From Eublepharis macularius (lineage: Eukaryota > Chordata > Lepidosauria > Squamata > Eublepharidae), in assembly GCF_028583425.1 (NCBI RefSeq), contig NC_072807.1, positions 29,269,001-29,333,000 on the forward strand: a DNA stretch of 64,000 bases, given 5' to 3'. This document shows positions 39,401 to 51,400 of this stretch, in pieces. The notes under the pieces were generated by a model, which searched no databases, was not told the DNA's origin, and saw nothing but the letters and a program-made list of their open reading frames with translations. The number at the start of each line of letters is the position of its first letter. The first letter of the stretch is position 1. Made by a program: the position numbers and the translations under genes.

Positions 39401-42400
39401 AATTTTTTGGGTTTCCAGCATTTGTAGGCAAAGAAGCTCTATCTTTGTGCCTGATATCTCAGGCTGTTTAAAAATCATGCTGATTTTATTTATTTATTTA
39501 TTTATTTCAATTTCTATTCCACCCTCCCCGCACTGGCAGGCTCAGGGAGGATGGCATTCATAGACGATAAAATTTACCGTTTCTCAATTTAAAATCACAG
39601 TGAATACATTAAAAAAAAATTAAATTTAAAATTACAGGTACAAAATTTCAAACGGCACAGAGTATGTAATGAAATCCTTCATCCAACTATCACTGAAAAA
39701 TTTCTTACAAGGGAAAGGTTTTGGAGGTGGATGCTCGGATAGGGAGGGCCCCATTCTATTTCTATTTGGCCGGCGGGGGCCCTACCCAGCATCAACCATA
39801 TGCCTGGTGGAACAGCTTCGTCTTACAGGCCCGGTGGAAGGATAACAAATCCCGCCAGGCCCTGGTCTCGTTTGACAGAGCGTTCCACCAGGTTGGAGCC
39901 AGGACCAAAAAGGCCCTGGCTCTGGTCGATGCTAGGCGGGAGCCTCCCATTAATAACTGTTTATCTCCAGATCGGAGCATCCTCTGGGACACATATGGGG
40001 AGTGGCGGTCCCGAAGATACGCAGGTCCCAATCCACATAGGGCTTTAAAGGTTAATAAGAGGTCACAGTATCTAGAGGTATTAAAGTTCAGCTTGGATCA
40101 AGCATTGGGAGAGGAGGGACCGTGAAACACTGTGTGTCGAAACCCTGTAGTGTTTTTAAGTTCAATAGCATGCAAGTCTTGATTGTGCATGGTTATGTTG
40201 CTTAAAAACAGTTCATAATCCAACACCAAATTAGACATGCTTAAGCCCATTGAAATCAACAGGCACAACTCCGTGTAGGATTACTGCTGTTGTCTTCAGA
40301 GGGAGTTAATGAGGCCAACTGTGCACTCCATGTGACCTTGAAACCATGGCTTGTTCGTTCGGGTGTCAGAGGCGAGGAACTCGCTCAGTATGCACAAGAG
40401 AAAGAGGACCACCGAAGTGAGCCCTTTAAATCCTTCTGGGCTCATTCATGGCACATTAGACTGTGGTTATTAATGTTACACCTGAGCCTAGCCTTAAGGT
40501 CAGTGAGGGAAAATTATACCAGTAAAATAAGTTGGCTCATTTCCAAGAACTTGGGGTTGTTGTTTTTTTCCAGCCTGTATTTTGTTATCTAAAAGTTTTT
40601 GCTTATTTTTTTAAAATTCCGATTGTTGTATAATAGTGCTGATTGTGCATAATGCTTCTTTGAAGCCAAATCTACTGAAGTTAACTCATCCGAAAACCAG
40701 CTAACCATCCCAGGCCAAAAGACTGTGGACTCATCCCCCGAGACTTCACCTGGTGCAGCTCCAATGCCGCGTTCCTCATCTGTTGCGAACCTTCAGACGG
40801 CTAGTAAACTTATTTTGAGCTCCAGCCTGGTCTACAGTTATCCACTGAATCTTCCTGCTGGTGTAGAAGTTATAAGAGCAACACCTTCTGCAGGTACAGC
40901 CGTGCAACTGATGAGCCTTGTCTGTATTTATTCGTGTATTTGACAGTCTGTTAATCAGTGCTTTATTTTTCCGTGCTCTTGTCAGGCCCAGAACTGCTGA
41001 GCTTCAACAGGGCGACTACATCATGTGTCTTCTAATCACACCCCACTAACCCTAACAACAGTTGTTTAACATGATTCACACGCTTGTATATTCACAATTG
41101 GTTTGGTAACAAAAGCAAAATGAATTCTGTACTAGAATTACAGGATTCTCACTGGATTTCTCACCGAGACCTAAGGCAGATTAAGCAGTGCAAATTAAAA
41201 CAATCAATGGGACGAGACGTGAAACAATGCAGAAAATGGTATTCTATAAGTAGAAAACAATGCCGTGAGAGCAAGATAACACAGACAGCAAATGATACAT
41301 ACTATACACAGTCCTGTTCCCTTTATAGAAAGGAACCTTCCTGAACCTTTCCATTATAATATAACAGAATTACTTTTATAAAAATGCCTCTTCCTTGTTC
41401 CCAGGGCTGCATTTGTTTCAATATTGTTCCCTGTTGCTAATATTGAATTGTTGCTTGATTAACATAGGGCACCTGAGCTCTTCGTCCATCTACCCCGTCT
41501 GTCTTGCCCCGTATTTGCTGGTGACTTCTTGTTCTGACAATAAAGTGCGATTCTGGAGGTGTTCTGTAGAAACGGCGGTGAGCAGTAAAAACGGAATAAA
41601 GGAGACGTATCACTGGAAGAAGTGGCCTTTGATGAACGACGAGAGAGATGACGACAGCAGCACGGTGTGTATTGTGGGAAGGCCGGTGGCAGTCAGCTGT
41701 TCCTACACAGGGCGCTTGGCCGTGGCATACAAGCAACCTATCCAGCATAACGGGTTTCTTTCCAAAGAGTTTTCTATGCACGTTTGTATATTTGAATGCG
41801 AGTCGACCGGAGGATCCGAATGGGTGTTGGAGCAGACGATTCATCTGGACGATTTGGTGAAAGTAGGGAGCGTCCTCGACTCGAGAGTTAGCGTGGACAG
41901 TAATTTATTTGTGTACAGTAAATCAGATGTGTTTTTGAACAAGGACAGGTACCTCATGCCAAATATCAAACACCTGGTCCATTTGGACTGGGTTTCGAAG
42001 GAAGATGGCTCCCATATCCTTACTGTCGGAGTGGGAGCCAACATTTTCATGTACGGGCGCCTTTCGGGAATTGTGACGGAGCAAACCAGCAGCAAGGATG
42101 GTGTGGCCATCATTACTTTACCACTAGGTGGTAGCATAAAACAAGGTATAAGGTCCAAATGGGTACTACTGAGATCAATTGACCTGGTATCCTCTGTAGA
42201 TGGTACCCCTTCTTTGCCTGTCTCTCTTTCTTGGGTAAGAGATGGAATATTAGTAGTAGGGATGGACTGTGAAATGCACGTATATGCACAGTGGAAACAT
42301 GCCACGATATCAGGAGACGGAGGAAACAATGGCTTTGTGGCCGAGGAATCGCCCATGCCAGATCCATTGAAAACAAGCCTGCTAGCCAAAAAGGCCAGTA

Positions 42401-45400
42401 TAATTGATGGTGCTGGAATCATAGATGATGTCTTTGGTACCCCCACTGTGATTCAAGATGGCGGCCTTTTTGAAGCCGCCCACGTTCTTTCTCCTACTCT
42501 CCCACAGTATCACCCAACCCAACTGTTAGAACTGATGGATTTGGGCAAAGTTCGCCGAGCAAAAGCCATTCTTTCGCATTTAGTGAAATGTATTGCCGGG
42601 GAAGTTGCAATTGTTAAAGATCCAGAAGCAGGAGAAGGTGGTCCCAAGCGTCACCTTTCCCGTACCATTAGCGTAAGCGGCAGCACTGCGAAAGATGCCA
42701 TCACTACTGGAAAAGATGGAACTCGGGACTACACGGAGATAGACTCTATTCCTCCGCTGCCCTTGTATGCGCTTCTTGCAGCAGACCAAGATTCCACGTA
42801 CAAAGCCGAGGAAGTTACCAAGGGTCCGCAAGGCTCGGAAGATCACGTGAAAAAAAAAACAGAGGACCAGTACTCGGACCTTTTCCAGGTTCAGCAAGTG
42901 ACGACTGATGACTTCGTTGACTTTGAGCCAGAAAGGAGAGAACATAGATCCAAAGTAATTAACCTGTCTCAATACGGGCCAACTTATTTTGGCCGAGAAC
43001 ATGCCAGTGTCCTTTCAAGCCATCTAATGCACTCAAGTTTGCCAGGACTCACTCGACTGGAACAGATGTTCTTGGTCGCTTTGGCAGACACCGTGGCCAC
43101 AACAAGCACTGAACTTGATGAAAACAGAGAGAAGCATTACTCAGGTAAATGGCTGGCCTGATTTCTCATTAATACTCCATTTGTTTGAACGAGCAAAAGC
43201 CAAATTAAATCTGGAGTAATTAGATATAAATGCAAGCTTGGCAGATTATCCCTTCTTATGCAATGTTTTTTTTTTTTTAATAATCTGAAATGTTCATCCG
43301 AGCAGTTGACTTCTCCCATAAAGTTTTCCTTGTGGTAATAAGGGTTTTGTTAGACAGTTTCCAGGAAGCTGAGTTGGTCCAAAGAAAAATCTAACAACCA
43401 AAGCCATGTCATAACTTTTATTAACGCCATCCAAAATGACACAGCCTGTTAGTTCCGTGCGAGTATGTGTCTGCATACCTGCTTGTGCTCATCTTTGTGT
43501 GTTGTGTTCCGATATTTCATGAAAACATTTCTTTGTTTTACAGGGAGAGACACGCTAGACGAATGTGGTTTGCGGTATTTGTTAGCGATGCGTTTACATA
43601 CATGTCTTCTGACATCGCTCCCACCTCTGTACCGTGTCCAGCTGCTCCATCAAGGTAAAGCATCATTTGTTTTTAAGAACCACTTGGTAGTTTTCTCGGG
43701 GGTGGGGAAAGGAAATAAGGAAATAATTTCAGATAGGTCTAGAGGAAATAAATTGTCCTCTTACGAAAGGCATCCTGTGGGGGTCTAGTAGTTTAATGGA
43801 AACTGCTCCAGTTGTCTAGACTCAGGGAGCATGATTTTGTGGTATTATGTTACGTGGACAGAGTTTGTGGTAAAAGCTAACAAGAGTATATTAAGGAGGA
43901 TAGGTGTTCATGGTGCCTGGAGTAGTTACCTGTTTTTACTTACACAATTATCCATAATTAAATTAAGCTGAGTCCTCTATTTTGCCTCTTCCAACTGGAG
44001 CAAGACAAAACCTAGCGGCACCTTCTTGAGATAAAAGTGAGAGTCTTCCATATGCACCTGGGATTTGAGTCCAGTGGCACCTTAGAGACCAACAAGTTTT
44101 TCAGAGTGTAAGCTTTCCAGAATCAGAGCTCCCCTTTTCATATACCTGAAGAAAATCCTGCTGTTCTACTGCAGGCCAACATGATGACCTACCTGAAACT
44201 GTATGAAATAATGTTGTGGGGTGGAAATAATGTTGTGCGACACATCATTTCTGGGGTGGAAACCTGTAAGTGACATCAGTACATTGCGCAACATCATTTC
44301 CATCCCCAGGTTTCTCCTGCTGGCCCAGACGCAAGGGCCCAGTGGGCAGGCCGAACCACGATCCTTGCTAATACTATGTCTTTGTAAACTTGTATTCATT
44401 TACCCTATGACATTGTTTATGGAAATGTTCTTGACACTGTATGGAAATGCCTGCCCTTGTCCTTGACACTGATTGTACTAATCTCACACAATGCAATCTG
44501 CCTTGAGTCTCAGAGCGGAACTACAAGTGACAAAAGGCACAGGTTAGACACTTGTCAGTTTCCCTCAAGTTTTGATGGGAAATGTAGGCATCCTGGTCTT
44601 GCAGTTTGGCTCTCTGACTGCTGTCCGATGGACTTTTCAACTGTCATTTGTCCAACATTCCGCCCAGCTGCCCACATTTCCCGCCAAAACTTGAGGGAAG
44701 CTGACAAGTGTCCAACCTGTGCCTTTTGTCACTTGTAGTTCCGCTCACAGTCAGAAAGGCGGAAGATAAATGGCATCAATCAATCAATTGATCAATCGAT
44801 CGATCAATCAATCAATCAATAAAGCAAGAGATTGCCCACCTGGCACAGGGAAATGGTTAGCCTACTGCCACCCCAATACTATTTCTCTTAGGTACTTTCA
44901 CAGAATTTTAATCGTTTTACGCAACGGGGTTTCCTCATGTCATTGCTCAGGTGTCTCCACATGCCACTTTGCCTGGGCTTTTCATTCCGAAGCTGAGGAA
45001 GAGCTGATCAACATGATTCCAGCCATCCAACGAGGAGATCCGCAGTGGTCTGAGCTCAGAGCCATGGGCATAGGCTGGTGGGTCAGAAATATTAACACTC
45101 TCCGAAGGTGCATGGAAAAGGTAATGGGGCCCATTTTCATGAGGAATTATTTACTTCATTTATATCCCACCTTTCTCCTCAGTGGGGACCCAAAGTGGCT
45201 TATATTGTTCTTCCCTCTTCCATTGAATTCTCACAACAACTCTGTCACATGAGGTTAGGCCGAGAGTGAGTGACTGGCCCAAGGTCACCCGGCGACCTTC
45301 TACAGCAGAGTGAGGATTCAAACCTGGGTCTCCCAGATCTTAGTCTGGCACTTAAACCAATACAGCACACTGGTATAAGGTCAAGAACCGTTGTTCCATG

Positions 45401-48400
45401 TCAAGCAACATTATCCAAATTCCCAGTTTATATCAACTGATCTGGCACAGTAGTTCACATGTTCTGTTTGTCGTTCTCAATAATTTTGGGTTTAATTAAT
45501 CCAAGGCAATATTTTTCACTTCGATTCTTTCTGTTTTGATGATCAGTGTAAAATTCAAAGCACTGTCCTAGAATGCAGCGTGCCATATCCAGTGTAGTGG
45601 AGGAGGAGTAGAGCTGCCATCAAGTCATAGGCTGATTCCGCACACGTTGGATAATGCACTTTCAAGGCACTTTAGCTATCGTTTGGAAGTGGATTTTTTG
45701 TTTCACACTCGAAAAATTCAGTTCCAAATGATCTCTAAAGAGGATTGGAAGTGCATTATCCAACGTGTGCGGAATGGGTGACCTTTGCTGGGGTTTTCTA
45801 GGCAAAGTGATTTGCCATTGCCTGCCTCTGCATAGACATCCTTGTCTTTGTTGGAGGTCTCCCATCCAATTACTAACCAAGGCCAACCCTGCTTAGCTTC
45901 CAAGATCTGATGATATTGGGCTTCTCTAGGCTATCCAGGTCTGGATGTCCAGTTAGAACTAAACTTCAAATGTTATATTCTCCCAGTAAGGGCTGGACCT
46001 GACCCATAAAAACAAAACTTATTCTATATTTTTAGAAAACATAATAAGAGCCTAGTTGGTTCCTTTTCTAACTTTTTAAAATTTCATCTTGTATGTAACA
46101 ATATAAATAATAACCCATTGTATTGCTCCCTTTCACAGTTAGTCATCCTATATAAAAAGAAATTTATAAATAACAGGGCATTCGTTGTTAATGATTCAAT
46201 ACGAAGGTATGGTTTTGTAGTTGTTCGCTTTTCTTGGCTGATGGGTTTTCGATCCCCAAATGTAACAACTGCCTATCGTTCCTTTGTACAGTGATCAGTT
46301 TTCTTCCACCCCTTGAGTCCTGATTTTCTGTGATAATTTGTCTAAGATTATATAGATCCAGAGGAGTTAGCCGTGTTAGACTGTAGTAGCAAAAATAGAA
46401 AAGAGTCCAGTAGCACCTTCAAGACTAACCAACTTTACTGTAGCATAAGCTTTTGAGAATCACAGTTCTCTTCTTCAGATGCATGGAGGGTAAGAAGAAA
46501 CTGGTCAGATATATACGTGGAGAGGGGAGGGGGAGTAGGTGCAATCAGTAGCTTCTGATAATAGGATCAGTTTGCTTCTGATAATGAAATCAGTTACTTC
46601 TGATAATGAGATAACCATTCATAGTCTCTGTTCAATTCAAGCCTGACTGAGTCAAATTTACATATGAATTCCAGTTCAGCAGTTTCCTGTTGGATTCTGT
46701 TTTTGAAAGGTTTCTGTTGAACTACAGTGACTTTTAAGTCCTTGATGGAATGTCCTAATAGATTGAAGTGTTCTCCCACTGGTTTCTGGATGTTGCCATT
46801 TTTAATGTCAGACAAATCTACTCCGCCCTCCCCTCTCCACCTATATATCTGACCAGTTTCTTCTTACCCTCCATGCATCTGAAGAAGAGAACTGTGATTC
46901 ACGAAAGCTTATGCTACAATAAAGTTGGTTAGTCTCAGTGCTTTTTTTCTGGGGGTATGCAGGGGTACGCATACCCCTAAACATTTTGTGAATCTAACGG
47001 GAGAAAGTAAAAAATTTAAAATGTTGGAATTCCTGCTAAACCACTGAGAGTACCCCTAAACATTTTTTTAAGGAAAAAAAGCACTGGTTAGTCTTAAAGG
47101 TGCTACTGGACTCTTTTCTAAGATTATAAAATCCCAAATCTCACATGTCCACATTCTGCTTTTGGGTGGGGGAAGCTTCCTCTCGATGTGGTGGAGGTTT
47201 GATTTGGTTTTCTTGCCTTCTTTACCCCTTACAGGTTGCAAAAGCAGCATTTCAGAGGAACAGCGATGCGTTGGATGCGGCGCTCTTTTACCTTGCAATG
47301 AAGAAAAAGGCCGTGGTGTGGGGCCTGTTTCGGTAGGAAATGCTTATGGAAACGATCACAAATGCCACTTATGTTCCTGGGACAAACATCCTCAGTAATG
47401 AAGCTAAGTGTCTGTTAATTTTTTTTTAATTTATGAACAGGTCGCAACACGATGAAAAGATGACGAAGTTCTTCAGCCATAACTTCAGTGAAGATCGGTG
47501 GCGCAAAGCAGCTTTGAAAAATGCTTTTGCTTTACTGGGGAAACAACGCTTTGAGCAGTCCGCTGCCTTTTTCTTATTAGCAGGGTCGTTAAAGGATGCT
47601 ATAGAGGTATTTGACCAAACAGCATGACATGCCATATTTATGAGACTTGCCAGATATAATTATTCCCGCTTTCACGCAACATCAGGGATGGAAAATTAGT
47701 TGAGGTATCAGACATCCCTGTTTGCCCACATTCTGATTGTTGAATGTGATCCATCTGACTTTCATTTATTTTATTAAATGCCATCGTACTTCTTGAGATA
47801 TGACCCAAATCTTTATTTCCTGTTCTGTGTAGTACCAAATGAGCCGTAATCTGATTGTGAAATGTTTGTGCGAGGTTTGATCTAATATATTGGTTGTCAT
47901 CTGCTGGTAATTCTGTGGATATAGTTTACAATATAATCATAGTGGAAAGCTAGCAAACCTCCTGAGAAGGTCGATCAAGATATCTGAAGAAGATCTAGTA
48001 TCTATCTTAAGGTAGATCTGATATCTGAAGAAGTGAGCTGTGACTCATGAAAGCTCATACCCTACCACAAATTTTGTTAATCTTATAGGTGCTACTGGAC
48101 TCTTGCTCTTTTCTTCCTGAGAAGGTGTAACCATCAGTTTTTGTTCATTGCTTGTTGCCCAACTGGCAGAAGAAATCTAAGATGCAAAAGAGCCCTACAT
48201 TTTTCTAATCTAAATTTCCAAATGTGAGTGCTAGAACTTTATCACCGCAACATGTCATGCTATGTCTCGTAGGTATGTCTTGAGAAAATGGAAGACATCC
48301 AGTTAGCGATGGTCATTGCCCGTTTGTACGAGTCTGAATTCGAGATCTCCTCCACCTATACGGCCATCCTTTATGAAAAGATTTTGGGCTGTGAGAAAGA

Positions 48401-51400
48401 TGGAACTGGGTTCAGCTGTTCTAAACTGCATCCTGATCCTTTCCTGAGAAGCCTTGCTTACTGGGTAATGAAAGAGTGCACTCGAGCACTCGACACTTTA
48501 CTGGAACAGACACCAAAGGAAGATGATGAAAATCCAGGTAAAGAAATAGACAGTTGTGTGAAAAATGTCAACCTCGCAAATAAAATAGTACACATTAAGA
48601 TTCAGGGTACACTTTGAGCTATTTGTTTCCCAGTGAACACCGTAAAATATGATGGTTTAGGGGTATGTCTGGAATGCTCACACCGCCTCTCCCATTATAA
48701 ACCCTCCCGCCCCCTTTGTTCATCTTCAGAGGGCTTGCTGGCAGTTCGTGGCCCCGGGGTAGCATGACTTTCTTCCAGCAGAGGGAAGGCAGTCACGATT
48801 ATGCTGCCCTCTCTCTGTAATGTCAGAAGTAGAGATGGGCACAAACAGTAATACGAACTTAAAAAAGCCACGAACAGCCCTATCAGCTGTTCGCAAACAA
48901 GCTGTTTGTGAAACCCCATTCTAAACAAACAGGTGGTCGTTGCAAGCCTCGTTCATTGCTGTTCGTCAAGCCAGACAATCTGGCACCTGCAATCAATTCC
49001 CTTGGCAACCAGAGGCAGGGACTGCCTGAACTCTGTCTGAACTCCTGCCATTGCTCTGGAAACCCCAATCTAAGCCCAATTTAGCTTAATAGGCAGATCT
49101 TCCTTTCAAGTGTGGAGCTCCAAATTTGTTACAAGGAAGCAAAGAGCAGGGGGGAGGGGGGCTCCCAGCTCTGGTTTTGCAGACAGTGAGGGAGAGAGAG
49201 TTGCTGTTGGCATTTTGAGAGAGAGACAGGGAGAGTGCATTGGAGCTTGAATTTTCGTTGTGTGTGGTGGGATAGGGATCTACCTCTTCAAGTTCCAGGG
49301 CTGCTGCCAGGCTCCGGGGCCAAGCTATTATTTATTACTGGTACCTTTCCTGCTGCCTGCTCAGGTAGGGTTTCTGGGAGTGGTGTGGTAGGGATCTTGA
49401 TGGCTGGAGGAGAGCCTGCTGGCCCCCACGAACAACGAACATGTTCGTGAACAGGTCATGTTCATCAATGTTCGTTGTTTGTGGATGTCAACAAACAACG
49501 AACACCATGTTCATGTTTTTTTCTGTTTGTGCCCATGTCTAGTCAGAAGACACTCTCAAGAAGACCTGTTGACATTTCAGAAATCTTATCATTATTTCAG
49601 AGTGCTTTTGGCTCTTAACATCTCTTTGTTGTGAAGCGTAGTTAACTTGCTGGGTACTGTAATTATCTGTAATACTGATGTTTATCTGTAGGATCTTATA
49701 GCCTTGGGATAGGATGAGTGTGGTTTTATGTATCTTGCATTCTGTTATGTATTTTGTTGAGTTTAACTGATGTAATTGATGATTGAAGTGAACCTCTTCT
49801 AGTCCTTTTTGGAAGAGAATCAGTATAAAAATCAAATAATTAAATAATAGCATGTGTATCCCTGTACATTCATAGGAGCATATTCCTGACTGTTTCCTAA
49901 ACCCTCCCCATCTCTCTCCCTGATGTCCTGTTCGTGCCCCCAGTTTTTGCAAAGTATTCATTCTGTTGACTGCATTTTGATGTGTCTCAGTGATGAACCC
50001 TATATCCTGTTTTTTTTAGTTATTGTCAAATCCTGCAATCCCGTGGTGTTCAGTTTCTACAACTACCTTCGTACCCACCCCTTACTCATCCGTAGAAATT
50101 TTTGCTCGCCCGAAGGGACTTTAGCCACTTTAGGCTTACAAGCCGAGAAAATCTTTGTGGATAAAATTAATCTCATTGAGAGGAAGCTGTTTTTCACTAC
50201 CGCAAATGCTCATTTTAAAGTGGGCTGTCCCGTTTTAGCTCTTGAAGTTCTTTCCAAACTTCCCCAAATAAGCTGCAGATCCATCCTTTCTATCAAAAAA
50301 GAGGAAGTTAGCCCGACCCCTGTTATGCAGAATGGTGTGAAATTGGAGCCAAAAGTTTTGGGGGAAGGGACTGCTGCAAACTGGCCGATGGCTGAATCTG
50401 TGCCCCTTATTGACTGGAGTCAGCCAGCGGTAACTTTTGAAGATGAGCCTTTGAAACTGGACTGGGGTGAAAACAGAAGCAGTTCGCAAGAAGAGGAAGA
50501 AGAGGATGGTTTGCTAATGAAGGGGTCGAAACTGGAAGCCAAAAGTCAAAAACAAGATGAGAAAAGCCCAGATGCCAATCAAAGTGAGGATGGCGACAAA
50601 GAAGAAACAGAAGTCGATGTGATTGCTGAGCAGCTCAAGTTCCGAGCGTGTCTCAAAATCCTCATGACTGAACTCAGAACATTGGCCACCGGTTATGAAG
50701 TCGACGGAGGAAAGCTCCGGTTCCAGCTTTACAACTGGCTGGAAAAAGAAATTGCAGCTTTACATGAAATCTCAAACCACAAAGCACGTAGCAAAGGCTG
50801 TGCAGATGCCCAGATCAATGGAGACCTGCTTGAACGGGAAGAATTTCCGGATAAGCCAGAGATTGGCTCGTACGAACGGCATCAGATCGAAAGGAGGAGA
50901 CTGCAAGCAAAACGCGAACATGCTGAACGGCGGAAGTGGTGGCTGCAGAAGAATCAGGCACTCCTGAGAGTCTTCCTGAGCTACTGCAGCCTCCATGGAG
51001 CGCAGGGGGGTGGCCTCGCATCCGTGAGGATGGAGCTGAAGTTTTTGTTACAAGAATCGCAGCAGGTAAGCCTATCCGTTTTATCAACTTTTTTTCTCCT
51101 TTTGATAGCAGTTCTAGTAGCAATTTCACTTGTCTTCTCTTGAATGATACAAGCCAAATTAATAACTTAATCAAATAACCTTTGCTGCATTCGGTCCAAA
51201 GTTTATTGAGTCTGGACCCTGTAAGTTTCTCCACTGACCACTCAGAAAGCTGAGAGAGCAGTGAAGTTCTTAGAAAATGGCTCTCAGAAGGAAATGAGAA
51301 GTAGACTGTGTTATTCCAGGTATCCCAACAGTAAAGTCCTTGAAGTGCGTTTAGAAGGGTATAACCCTGCTTAGGGTTATCATAGCAAGCGTCCCTGAAT

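Larger units (their letters stand above)
46353..47116 (-). mobile_element. Penelope-like element (PLE) fragment with inverted terminal repeats
   Basis: Flanked by a 12-bp duplication TCTAAGATTATA (46341-46352 and 47117-47128). The centre carries a GIY-YIG-like reading frame on the minus strand. On the left lies one terminal repeat in the same orientation as the frame; on the right is a copy in the opposite orientation. A 151-bp hAT-type element sits in the right copy. Confidence 0.75.

Noticed and set aside
44771..44821. A GATC-rich regulatory cluster
   Set aside because: It is a simple (AATC)n repeat at the end of a LINE-like tail.
46594..46815. A small host gene on the minus strand inside intron 20
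   Set aside because: The frame lies between PLE-type terminal repeats and resembles the end of a PLE endonuclease domain, so it is an element remnant.
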